A DNA stretch of 64,000 nt from contig NZ_PPHG01000083.1 in NCBI RefSeq assembly GCF_002904295.1, forward strand, positions 1-64,000, in the 5' to 3' direction. The notes beneath the pieces are model-generated. The model was not told the DNA's origin, did no database searches, and saw only the letters and a program-made list of their open reading frames with translations. The stretch is from Amycolatopsis sp. CA-128772. GTDB lineage: Bacteria > Actinomycetota > Actinomycetes > Mycobacteriales > Pseudonocardiaceae. Of the stretch, positions 44,480-52,524 are shown piece after piece. Positions within the stretch are counted from its first letter, which is position 1. The number at the start of each line of letters is the position of its first letter. The position numbers and the translations under genes were made by a program.

Positions 44480-45681
44480 TTCTCGTCATCGTCCTCGCCG
44501 CGGGTCGCCACCGTGGCCCCCGCCGTGCCGGGCTCGGCGTCGTTCGGCTGCGCGGCCTGGTCGGCGAGGACGTTCACCTCGGCCGGGTCGGGATCGGTCT
44601 CGTGCAGCAGCGAGCGGACCCCGGCGTTCAGCACGGCCAGCAGCGGCACGGCCAGCAGGGCGCCGGCGATCCCGCCCGCGACCAGGCCGGCGGTGATGGC
44701 CAAGACCACGGCCAGCGGGTGCAGCTTCACCGCCCGGCCGAGCAGCAGCGGCTGCAGGATGTGGCTCTCCAGCTGCATCACGCCGATCACGATGCCCAGC
44801 ACGATCACCGCGCCGATGAACCCGTTCGTCACCAGTGCGATCAGCACGGCGACGCCGCCGGTGATGACCGCGCCGATGATCGGGATGAACGCGCCGATGA
44901 AGACCAGCGTCGCCAGCGGGATCACCAGCGGCACACCCATGATCCACAGGCCGACGCCGATGCCGACCGCGTCGACCACGGCGACCGCGGCCGTCGCCCG
45001 CACGTAGCTGACCAGCGACGCAAACCCGCGGCGCCCGGCGACGTCGACGCGGTTGCGGACCCGGCGCGGCACGGCGCGGACCAGGAACGACCAGATGCCG
45101 TCGCCGCCGCTGAGGAAGAAGATCGTGATGAACAGCGTCAGCAGGAAGCCGGTGAGGATCTCGCCGACCGTGCTCGCCGTGGTCAGCGCGGTCGTCGTGA
45201 TCGACGCCTGGTTGTTCTGGATGAACCCGATCGCCTGGTTGATGAAGTCCTGGATCTGCTCCTGGCGCAGGTGCGGCGGGCCGTTGAGCAGCCATTCCTT
45301 GATCTGGTTGAGGCTGGAGTTGAGCTGCTGCTGCAGCTGCGGCAGGCCGGAGGAGAATTGCGTGATGACGAACGTCAGCAGGCCGCCGAGCACGGCCAGC
45401 CCGGCGATCAGCACGATCGCCGTCGCCAGCCCGCGCGGGAACCGCACCGCCACCAGCTTCTGCACCGCGGGCGCGAGCAGCGCGGACAGCAGCAGCGCGA
45501 TGGACAGCGGGATGATCACGACCGACAGGTAGCCGATCACCCACACCACGGCGTACAGGGCGGCGACCACCACGATGAACCGCCACGCCAAAGCCGCGCT
45601 GATGCGCAGCCCCCGGGGGATCAGCCCGGTGATGTCCTCGTGCTTCGGCAGGAACGGGTCTTCGCGTCGCGCGTGGCTCAC
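44476..45681 (-). CDS. AI-2E family transporter
   Basis: The protein has 401 residues from GTG 45681 (SHARREDPFLPKHE). It has the PF01594 layout: four N-terminal membrane spans (VIIPLSIALLLSALLAPAVQ), a long amphipathic helix region, then LTGFLLTLFITIFFLSGGDG and a conserved C-terminal GVMQLESHILQPLLLGRAVKLH. The C-tail is acidic and disordered. The true substrate of most family members is unknown. The gene overlaps the kinase gene by four bases. Confidence 0.9.
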   Translation of the reverse strand: MSHARREDPFLPKHEDITGLIPRGLRISAALAWRFIVVVAALYAVVWVIGYLSVVIIPLSIALLLSALLAPAVQKLVAVRFPRGLATAIVLIAGLAVLGGLLTFVITQFSSGLPQLQQQLNSSLNQIKEWLLNGPPHLRQEQIQDFINQAIGFIQNNQASITTTALTTASTVGEILTGFLLTLFITIFFLSGGDGIWSFLVRAVPRRVRNRVDVAGRRGFASLVSYVRATAAVAVVDAVGIGVGLWIMGVPLVIPLATLVFIGAFIPIIGAVITGGVAVLIALVTNGFIGAVIVLGIVIGVMQLESHILQPLLLGRAVKLHPLAVVLAITAGLVAGGIAGALLAVPLLAVLNAGVRSLLHETDPDPAEVNVLADQAAQPNDAEPGTAGATVATRGEDDDEK

Positions 45682-45787
45682 CGGCCCACCGTAGCCGCTG
45701 GAGCGCCCGATTCGGCCGCTTTCCCGTGGCCGAGTCCGACACACGCGGCAGCCAGCGATGATCACCGATCGTCAAACCGGGTTACAC

Positions 45788-45804
45788 CGTGTGTCTTTCA
45801 CACG
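45788..45804. promoter_or_regulatory. Palindrome CGTGTG-N5-CACACG in divergent promoter region
   Basis: Perfect 6-bp arms (45788-45793 and 45799-45804) lie in the 230-base gap between the AI-2E operon and the secreted-protein gene at 45912. It could be an operator for either side. No protein is implied by sequence alone. Confidence 0.35.
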
Positions 45805-45911
45805 ATGGGGGCATCAAGTCGCGTGGAAGGTGCGCAGCGCCGCGCCGGTTTGGTTAGGTCGCTTTCGCAACGGCATGTGCCGTCGAGCACCCGATCCGAG
45901 GAGACGCACCA

Positions 45912-46880
45912 GTGGCGAACACCGCGACGAACGAGGGGCAGGGCGCCAAGCGCGTCGGCCGGCTCGTGTCGCGGGCGTTGCTGGTGCTCGGTGGCGCGGT
46001 GGCCGGCACGGCCGCCGCGTGGCTCGTCTCCGGCGCGGCCGCCTCCGCGGACACCGTCGAGGTCGGCACCGCTTCCGTCACCCCGGTCACCGACGCCACG
46101 TCGGGCAGCCTCGGCGACGTGAACCACGGCGCCGCGCACTTCGCGGGCGACATCGCCGGCGGGGTCGCCGAGACGGCCTGCCACCAGGACGCGACGACGT
46201 GGAGCGAGCCGCACCGCGCGTGCGACAGCACCGACGCCGGCGCCGTCGAGGCGGCGGTCTCCAAGCACGTCAGTGCCTCGGTGGCCGACCTGACCGACGA
46301 CGCGGTGCTGAGCCCGGCGGAGCGCACCCTCGGCGCGTTCGAGCACATCGCTCGCAAGCCGGAGGACACCCGCCAGGTCATCGAGCAGACCATCGCCCCC
46401 GAGCCGGCCAAGGACTTCGGCCGGCACGTGTGGCAGCTGCTCGACCCGGCCGGCCGGGGCCACCTGGCCCCGCTGCCCGGCCTCCCGGGGCTCGCCCCGG
46501 GCGAAGAGCCGGTGACCCCGGGTACCGGTCAGCCGGCCGGCACGCCCGCCGTCACCACCGTCGAACTCCCCGCCGCGTCGCCAGCCGCGATGCCGGCGGA
46601 GCTCCAGCACGACGACGTCACCGGTGCCGCGGGCCACACCCGCAACCAGCACCGTGACCTGCCGTCGCCGCTGAACCCGGCGCAGCTTCCGGCCGCGCCG
46701 GCCGTCCCCACCGCCCCGGGTGGCTCCACGGCCCCCGGTGGACACCTCGACGGGTTCAACTTCGGCGTCCCCTCCTGGACGACCGAAGCCGTCGACACCG
46801 CCGTCGCGGCGATGACCCGCGCCGGCCTGCGCCACTCGCTGCGCACCCCAGGCGAGCAGCCCGGCGTCACTCCTGACTGA
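45912..46880 (+). CDS. Secreted protein of unknown function upstream of the chaplin-like gene
   Basis: The protein has 322 residues from GTG 45912, behind GAGGAGAC. A signal peptide or N-terminal membrane helix spans about 18-46 (ALLVLGGAVAGTAAAWLVSG, then AAASA). The mature part has two cysteines (ETACHQDATTW, HRACDST) and a Pro/Ala-rich second half without recognisable domains. The spacing of 217 bases to the chaplin-like gene and the same direction suggest related surface roles. No family was recognised. Confidence 0.6.
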   Translation: MANTATNEGQGAKRVGRLVSRALLVLGGAVAGTAAAWLVSGAAASADTVEVGTASVTPVTDATSGSLGDVNHGAAHFAGDIAGGVAETACHQDATTWSEPHRACDSTDAGAVEAAVSKHVSASVADLTDDAVLSPAERTLGAFEHIARKPEDTRQVIEQTIAPEPAKDFGRHVWQLLDPAGRGHLAPLPGLPGLAPGEEPVTPGTGQPAGTPAVTTVELPAASPAAMPAELQHDDVTGAAGHTRNQHRDLPSPLNPAQLPAAPAVPTAPGGSTAPGGHLDGFNFGVPSWTTEAVDTAVAAMTRAGLRHSLRTPGEQPGVTPD

Positions 46881-47097
46881 ACACCTCACTCCACGGGTAG
46901 CTGACGCACCCACGTCCGTCCTTCGCTGACGGCTTCGCGTCCGCTCGATCCCCGTGCACGGCGGCGCGCCCGCTGTTCTCCAAGACACCGCGCGCCCGCA
47001 CGAAGTCCATCCCCCTCCGGTGCTGCTCGGACCCCTTTTTCGACGAGCGCACCCCCATAAGCCCGCAAGGGAACCCGAAATGAAGGAGAAAAACCCC

Positions 47098-50000
47098 ATG
47101 CAGACGTGGGCAAAGCGCGGACTCCAGACCGCACTTGTCACGGGTGGGTTGCTGATGCTGGGTACCGGCATCGCTTCGGCCGACGAGAACGTCAACCCCG
47201 ACACCCCGGCCTCCCCGCTCGACCTGAACGTCACGGCTCCGATCCAGGAAGCCAACAACGCGGTCGGCACCCCCTTCGGCCAGCTGGACCTGCCCGCCGG
47301 GCAGACGGAGCTGAGCACCAAGCCCGTCAGCAAGGCGCTGAACGAGGGCTCGAAGCAGTTCGACTACGCGAGCCCGATCAACGACACCACCCTGGGCGGC
47401 GCGTCCAAGGAAGATGGTGCGGGCGGCTTCACCCCGGGCCACAACAACCTCAAGGGCAACAAGATCAGCGGCGACGTCGTCGTCCCGATCCAGATCGTCG
47501 ACAACGCGATCGGCGCGGTCGGCGACGCGCACGTCGACGGCACCCACCACCAGCAGAGCTGGGGCCACGACCGCGACCTCAAGACGACGGGCCGCGACTC
47601 GAGCGTCGCGGGCAATGCCGTCGCCCTCGACTGGGCGCTGCCCGTCCAGATCGCCGGGAACGGCGGCGGGGTCGCCGGCGGCACCGGCCGCGTGACCGGT
47701 GGGTCGGCCAGCCAGAGCACCACCGAGACCGGCGACGTCGCCACCAACGGCGACGGCTCGTCCATGTCCGGCAACGTGCTGGCGGGCCACTTCGCCACCC
47801 CGGTGCAGGTGACCGGCAACGCCGCTTCCTACCTGCTCGGCAACGGGCAGAGCCACGGCTACTCGGCCGACACCGTCGCCTCTTCCGGCGGCACGCTGGT
47901 GAGCTCCGGCGACAACGCCTCCGGGTCGGGCAACGTGGTCGGCACGCCGATCGCCCTGCCGGTGAAGTTCAACTGCAACGCCGGTGCGGTGTGGGGTGCG
48001 CTGGCGAACTCCGACAGCTGCAACAACGCGGCCGACGCCACGGCCGGCAGCACCCGCAGGAGCCGTCTGGGCACTCCGACCTACCTCGAGACCAGCGGCA
48101 ACGACTCGTTCCTCTCCGGCAACGGCGGGTCGGCGGCGCTGTCCCCGATCGCGAACGTCGCGGGTGTCGCGGGCTCGTGGATCGGCAACGCCTCGACGGG
48201 CATCCCGGGGGCCAGCACGTCCTCCAGCACCGTCGACTCGGGTGGCTTCGTCAAGACCGCGGGTGACGACTCGAGCGGGTCGGGCAACGTCCTGAACCCG
48301 TCGCTCGGGCTGCCGGTCGAAGCCTTCGGCATCGGTGGCACCTACATCGGCCAGGCGGACGCCGCGCACGACAACACGACCGACGTCAACGCCGGCAACG
48401 GCAGCTACACGCGGGGCAACGGCGCCTTCCTCGGCGGCAACATCCTCAACACCCAGGCCGCGGGCGCGCCCGAGGTCTTCGGCATCGGCGGCAGCCACAT
48501 CGGCAACGCGACCGGCAAGGCGTCCGAGGACAAGACGGTCACCGCCGGGGCGTACGACGGCACGCAGGGCAGCGACTCGACCGGCTCGGGCAACCTCATC
48601 CAGGTGCCGGCCGGCCTCCCCCTCGAGGTCTTCGGCATCGGTGGCTCCTTCATCGGCCAGGGCTCCGGCGCGGCCGACGAGACCAAGGTCGTCTCCGGCG
48701 GCGGCGGTGGCAGCACGGTGGACGACGGCGGCTTCCTGAGCTCCAACCTGGGCACGGTGCCGGCGTCGATCCCGGTGCAGGCGGCCAACATCGGTGGCGC
48801 CCTCATCGGCCAGGGCCACGGCAAGGGCTCGACCGACACGACGTCCAACGCGGGCGGTGCGGTCAAGGCCCACGGTCCCGGCGGGGCCGGCGCGGGCAAC
48901 ATCATCGAGGCCCCGATCGCGCTGCCGCTGCAGGCGATGGGCGTCGGTGGCGCCCTCGGCGGCATCGGCACCGGTGAGAACGACAACATCACCGACGCGA
49001 CGGCGGGCGGCAAGGCCGTGACCGACGGCCGGTACGGCGCCGTGACCGGCAACATCGTGAAGGCCCCGATCGCGGGCGCCGGCTCGGTCTTCGGCGACGG
49101 GCTCGCCGGCGGCGCGCTCGGCACCGGCGTGGGCACCAACGACGTCTCGTCGATCGCGGGCGGCGACGCCACCACCAGTGGTGACCGCGGCAGCGTGGCC
49201 GGCAACATCGTCGGCGTGGACGCGCTGCCGGTGGCGCAGGTCTTCGGTGACGCCGCCAGCGTGCTGGGCGTCGCCAAGGGCGCCGGCGTCAACACGACCG
49301 ACGTGACGAACGCGGGCGACGACACCACCTCCGGTGTCGAGGGCGCGATCTCCGGCAACATCCTCGACCTGCCGGTGACCGCGATCGCCCAGGTGTTCGG
49401 CGACGCGGCGACCGTGGGCGGCGTCGCGCACGCCGTCGGCGGGAACACGCTGAACACGGAGAACGGCGGCAAGGCCGTCACCGCGGGCGACCGGTCCGCG
49501 CTGTCGGGTCTCGGCCTGTACGACGCGTTCGCGCTGCCGGTGCAGATCTACGGCGTGCCCCTCGAACTGCTCGGGGTGGCCACCGCCTACGCGGCCAACG
49601 CGACGAGCATCGACGACGAGGCCGAGGACGCCATCGCGTTCCCGGAGGAGGGCTCGGAGCTGGCGGTCGACGAGCTGCCGTCGCTGGCCACGGTCCGCAG
49701 CGGCCTGGCCGGCCGGGACCTGCCGTCGGTGAACGGGCTGGTCGGCGCGCTGCCGATCACCAAGCTGCTCGGTGGGCTGCCGTCGCTCGACGGCCTGACC
49801 AGCGCACTGCCGATCAACGGGCTGCCCGTCAAGGGCCTGCCGGTGGCCGGGCTGCCCGCCAAGGGGCTGCCGGTGGCCGCGCTGCCCGCCATGGGGCTGC
49901 CGGAGGCCGGGGTGTCCGCCAGCGGGCTGCCCCCGGTCACCGTTCCGATGAGCAAGCGCGCCGACCTGCCGTCGACGGGCAACCTGCTCGCCGCGGTCAC

Positions 50001-50547
50001 CAAGCTGGTGCAGCGGCCGGTCACGGGCACCCCGGCGCTGCCGAAGCCGGCTCTGCCGACCGCGTCGGCGCTGCCGAAGCCGGCTCTGCCGACCGCGTCG
50101 GCGCTGCCGTCCGTGGCCGGGCTGCCCGCCGTGGGCTCGCTCCTGCCGACGCGCATCCAGCGTGCGGACGTGCCGGCCGCGGGCCTGCCGGTCGCGCTGC
50201 CGGCGCTGCCCGCCGTGGGTTCGCTCCTGCCGACGCACACCCAGCGTGCGGACGTGCCGGCCGCCGGCCTGCCCGCCGCGCTGCCGGCGCTGCCCGCCCT
50301 GGGCGGCGTCCTGCCGGGTCACACCCAGCGTGCCGACCTGCCGACCGGTGTCCTGCCGGTCGCGCTGCCGGCCACCCCGGCGCTGCCCGCCACCTCGGCC
50401 CTGCCGGTCTCGCCGGCCGTCCCGGCCCAGCTGCCGGTGAACGCCAACCTGCCGCTGCTGAACGGCACCCCGCAGGTGCCGGCGATGTCGGGCCTGGACT
50501 CCACCGGCTTCCTCGCGAAGCTGCTGGGCCTGGTGAAGCGCAAGTAG
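47098..50547 (+). CDS. Large secreted protein of 51-residue chaplin-like repeats
   Basis: The protein has 1149 residues from ATG 47098, with AAGGAG ten bases upstream; an in-frame ATG lies 18 bases earlier. A signal peptide runs to GTGIASA near residue 25. From about residue 105 to 800 there are 13-14 units of about 51 residues, each opening with SGNxx..P..LPV, then a G-x-G turn and a Gly/Asn/Thr-rich tail. Unit 4 (SGNVVGTPIALPVKFNCN, then SDSCNN) keeps two cysteines as in Streptomyces chaplins; the others have none. The last 300 residues are LPxxGLP-type repeats ending FLAKLLGLVKRK. There is no LPXTG anchor. It is probably an amyloid-like or adhesive surface protein. Confidence 0.75.
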   Translation: MQTWAKRGLQTALVTGGLLMLGTGIASADENVNPDTPASPLDLNVTAPIQEANNAVGTPFGQLDLPAGQTELSTKPVSKALNEGSKQFDYASPINDTTLGGASKEDGAGGFTPGHNNLKGNKISGDVVVPIQIVDNAIGAVGDAHVDGTHHQQSWGHDRDLKTTGRDSSVAGNAVALDWALPVQIAGNGGGVAGGTGRVTGGSASQSTTETGDVATNGDGSSMSGNVLAGHFATPVQVTGNAASYLLGNGQSHGYSADTVASSGGTLVSSGDNASGSGNVVGTPIALPVKFNCNAGAVWGALANSDSCNNAADATAGSTRRSRLGTPTYLETSGNDSFLSGNGGSAALSPIANVAGVAGSWIGNASTGIPGASTSSSTVDSGGFVKTAGDDSSGSGNVLNPSLGLPVEAFGIGGTYIGQADAAHDNTTDVNAGNGSYTRGNGAFLGGNILNTQAAGAPEVFGIGGSHIGNATGKASEDKTVTAGAYDGTQGSDSTGSGNLIQVPAGLPLEVFGIGGSFIGQGSGAADETKVVSGGGGGSTVDDGGFLSSNLGTVPASIPVQAANIGGALIGQGHGKGSTDTTSNAGGAVKAHGPGGAGAGNIIEAPIALPLQAMGVGGALGGIGTGENDNITDATAGGKAVTDGRYGAVTGNIVKAPIAGAGSVFGDGLAGGALGTGVGTNDVSSIAGGDATTSGDRGSVAGNIVGVDALPVAQVFGDAASVLGVAKGAGVNTTDVTNAGDDTTSGVEGAISGNILDLPVTAIAQVFGDAATVGGVAHAVGGNTLNTENGGKAVTAGDRSALSGLGLYDAFALPVQIYGVPLELLGVATAYAANATSIDDEAEDAIAFPEEGSELAVDELPSLATVRSGLAGRDLPSVNGLVGALPITKLLGGLPSLDGLTSALPINGLPVKGLPVAGLPAKGLPVAALPAMGLPEAGVSASGLPPVTVPMSKRADLPSTGNLLAAVTKLVQRPVTGTPALPKPALPTASALPKPALPTASALPSVAGLPAVGSLLPTRIQRADVPAAGLPVALPALPAVGSLLPTHTQRADVPAAGLPAALPALPALGGVLPGHTQRADLPTGVLPVALPATPALPATSALPVSPAVPAQLPVNANLPLLNGTPQVPAMSGLDSTGFLAKLLGLVKRK

Positions 50548-50557
50548 TGCACTGAAG

Positions 50558-50590
50558 CCGGGCGGGTTCCCGACCGCGGAACCCGCCCGG
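50558..50590 (+). terminator. Terminator of the chaplin-like gene
   Basis: CCGGGCGGGTTCC (50558-50570) and GGAACCCGCCCGG (50578-50590) form a perfect 13-bp stem with a 7-base loop, ten bases after the stop codon. No T-run follows, as is usual in high-GC actinobacteria. Confidence 0.8.
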
Positions 50591-50728
50591 CCCCAGACCC
50601 CGCTGTCACGGCGGCCGGCGCTCCACCGCGCCGCGAGGGCGACCTCGCACGGAGCGCTCCGGCAACGTGACCGCGGATGCGGGTCTCCCCCGCGAGCACC
50701 GAAATAGCTCTCCTTCCCTGGAGACGAA

Positions 50729-50761
50729 GAGCCCCAGGAGCCGATCCGGCTCCTGGGGCTC
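50729..50761 (-). terminator. Terminator of the extradiol dioxygenase gene
   Basis: GAGCCCCAGGAGCC (50729-50742) and GGCTCCTGGGGCTC (50748-50761) form a perfect 14-bp stem with a 5-base loop, 18 bases beyond the dioxygenase stop on the minus strand and followed there by TTCGTCTC. Confidence 0.85.
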
Positions 50762-50779
50762 GCTCGCGTTCGGGGGAAG

Positions 50780-51550
50780 TCAGGAGAACTGGAGGGAGCG
50801 CTTCGCCAGGCCGTGCCAGAAGCCGTCGATCACCGTGCGGCCGGACCCCTCGTCCGAGGTGGCGCCGAGGGACACGAACAGCGGCGCGAAGTGCTCGATC
50901 CGCGGGTGCGCGAGCGTGGCCGCCGGGGCCTTGTGCCGGAAGTCGAGCAGCGTGTCGACGTCACCGCTGCGCAGGACCTCGGCACCCCAGTGGTCGAACT
51001 CGGCCGACCACGCCGGCGGTGTCCCGTCGGTGGCGCGGGCCATGCCGCTCAGGTTGTGGGTGAAGAAGCCGCTGCCGATGATCAGCACGCCTTCGTCGCG
51101 CAACGGCGCCAGCTTGCGGCCGAGGTCGAACAGCTCCTGCGGGTCGAGCGAGGGCATCGAGACCTGCAGCACCGGGATGTCGGCGTCCGGGTACATCTCG
51201 ACGAGCGGCACGTAGGCACCGTGGTCGAGGCCGCGCTCCGGGGCGTCGTGGACGGGGGTCTCCGTCGAGCGGAGCAGCTTCCGGACCTTCGCCGCCAGCT
51301 TCGGAGCGCCGGGAGCCGCGTACCGCACCTGGTAGTAGCGCTCCGGGAAGCCCCAGAAGTCGTACACGAGCGGCGCCGTCGTCGTCGCCCCGATGGTCAG
51401 CGGCGCCTCCTCCCAGTGCGCCGACACGATCAGGATCGCGCGGGGCTTCGGGAGGTCGGCGGACCAGCCGGCGAGCTGGCGGGTCCACGTCGTGTCGTCG
51501 GCGAGCGGCGGGGCGCCGTGGCTGAGGTAGAGAACCGGGGTGCGGGTCAT
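50780..51550 (-). CDS. Class III extradiol ring-cleavage dioxygenase (DODA/YgiD type)
   Basis: The protein has 256 residues from ATG 51550, which follows GGAG at a 7-base distance; an ATG at 51562 has no such site. The LigB fold is indicated by LYLSHGAPPLADD (first metal His), ILIVSAHWEEAPLTIG (second metal His), ERGLDHGAYVPLVEMYP (catalytic His region) and GSGFFTHNLSGM. The family opens catecholic rings such as DOPA. The palindrome GTTGAAAGTTCAAC sits in its promoter, and a MarR gene is upstream in the same direction. Confidence 0.87.
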   Translation of the reverse strand: MTRTPVLYLSHGAPPLADDTTWTRQLAGWSADLPKPRAILIVSAHWEEAPLTIGATTTAPLVYDFWGFPERYYQVRYAAPGAPKLAAKVRKLLRSTETPVHDAPERGLDHGAYVPLVEMYPDADIPVLQVSMPSLDPQELFDLGRKLAPLRDEGVLIIGSGFFTHNLSGMARATDGTPPAWSAEFDHWGAEVLRSGDVDTLLDFRHKAPAATLAHPRIEHFAPLFVSLGATSDEGSGRTVIDGFWHGLAKRSLQFS

Positions 51551-51564
51551 CGGGTGCTCCATAG

Positions 51565-51578
51565 GTTGAAAGTTCAAC
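51565..51578. promoter_or_regulatory. Palindrome GTTGAA-AG-TTCAAC before the dioxygenase gene
   Basis: A perfect 6-bp inverted repeat with a 2-base centre lies 14 bases before the dioxygenase start, overlapping its likely transcript start. MarR-type operators often look like this, and a MarR gene lies directly upstream. Confidence 0.5.
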
Positions 51579-51614
51579 TAATGGAGGAGACGCCCGGCCA
51601 ACACGGGATATTCC

Positions 51615-52007
51615 TCAGGCGGCTTCGACGTTCGCGGCGCAGCGCTCCAGCGTCCGGATCGTGGTGCGGTAGTCGTCGTCGCTGATGCCTTCCATGCTCT
51701 TCGCGCGGAACGCCTTGATCCGGTCTTCGACGCGGGCGTGGGCTTCGCGCCCGTCGGCGGTCAGGCTGCCGTCTTCGGCGACCCAGCCGCGGGCACGCAG
51801 GTCGGCCACCTTCGCGGCCATCGAGCCTTCGCCGGCGACGAACGGCGCCATCGCCGAGTCGACCTGCTCCGGCGTGCGCGCACCGAGGGCGATCGTGTTG
51901 AGTACCTGCCAGTGCCGGCGGGTCAGCGACTCCGCCTCGAGGGTGTGGGCCATGGAGGATTCGAGAAGCTCGTGGAGGTGGCGCAGCCACCAGCCGAGGG
52001 GTTTCAT
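51615..52007 (-). CDS. MarR family regulator (atypical)
   Basis: The protein has 130 residues from ATG 52007, seven bases after GGAG. The N-terminal helix (KPLGWWLRHLHELLESSMAHT) and the winged-helix region (LTRRHWQVLNTIAL, then VADLRARGWV and LTADGREAH) fit MarR proteins. The recognition helix is short and divergent. It is transcribed toward the dioxygenase gene and away from a second MarR gene. It may control both through the 26-bp palindrome between the two starts. Confidence 0.75.
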   Translation of the reverse strand: MKPLGWWLRHLHELLESSMAHTLEAESLTRRHWQVLNTIALGARTPEQVDSAMAPFVAGEGSMAAKVADLRARGWVAEDGSLTADGREAHARVEDRIKAFRAKSMEGISDDDYRTTIRTLERCAANVEAA

Positions 52008-52029
52008 GAGGACTCCGATGTCGATGAAC

Positions 52030-52055
52030 AACTACATGTAAAAATACATGTAGTT
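52030..52055. promoter_or_regulatory. Perfect 26-bp palindrome between divergent MarR genes
   Basis: AACTACATGTA (52030-52040) and TACATGTAGTT (52045-52055) are perfect inverted copies with a 4-base spacer AAAA. Each half itself contains the palindrome ACATGT. The site is 22 bases from the left MarR start and 16 bases from the right MarR start, so occupancy would block both. It is strikingly AT-rich for this genome. Confidence 0.8.
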
Positions 52056-52071
52056 CGGAGGTGGAGCAACC

Positions 52072-52524
52072 ATGACGGACGCGGTGGCCGACGTCGAGCG
52101 GGCCATGATCGCGATCCGCCGCAGCCAGCAGCGGCGTGCCCTCAGCCGGATCGGCAAGGCCCGGGGCCGTGGTGCGCACGACCCGGTGTTCGAGCTGCTC
52201 GACGTCGTCGAAGAGCTCGCCGACCGCGGCGAGGCCGGCACGGTGACGGCCCTGAGCGCGGCGCTGGGCGTCGACCAGCCACGCGCCAGCCGGCTCGTGG
52301 CGCGCGCGGTCGAGCAGGGGCTGCTCCGCCGCGAAGCGGATCAGCGCGACGGACGGCGCGCGGTGCTCGTGCCGACCGAAGCCGGCCAGGCGCACCTGGA
52401 GGAGATGCACGCCTTCCGCCGCGGGGTGTTCGCGGAGGTGATGGCGGACTGGCCGGCCGAGGACCGCGACACCTTCGGCCGGCTCCTCACCGCGTTCGTC
52501 CGCGGGTACAGCGCTCTCGGCTAG
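52072..52524 (+). CDS. MarR family regulator
   Basis: The protein has 150 residues behind a GGAGG at 52057. A classic MarR winged helix is seen: TVTALSAALGVDQPRASRLV (recognition helix), EQGLLRREADQRDGRRAVLV (wing) and PTEAGQAHLEEM. The divergent partner is the atypical MarR gene. Its last four bases overlap the end of dnaB, which is convergent. Ligand unknown; control of the dioxygenase is a reasonable guess. Confidence 0.88.
   Translation: MTDAVADVERAMIAIRRSQQRRALSRIGKARGRGAHDPVFELLDVVEELADRGEAGTVTALSAALGVDQPRASRLVARAVEQGLLRREADQRDGRRAVLVPTEAGQAHLEEMHAFRRGVFAEVMADWPAEDRDTFGRLLTAFVRGYSALG

Noticed and set aside
46867..50322. Long minus-strand frame opposite the chaplin-like gene
   Set aside because: It arises from the repeated Gly/Asn/Thr codons of the plus-strand repeats. 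It has no signal or fold, and the plus-strand gene has an RBS, signal peptide and terminator.
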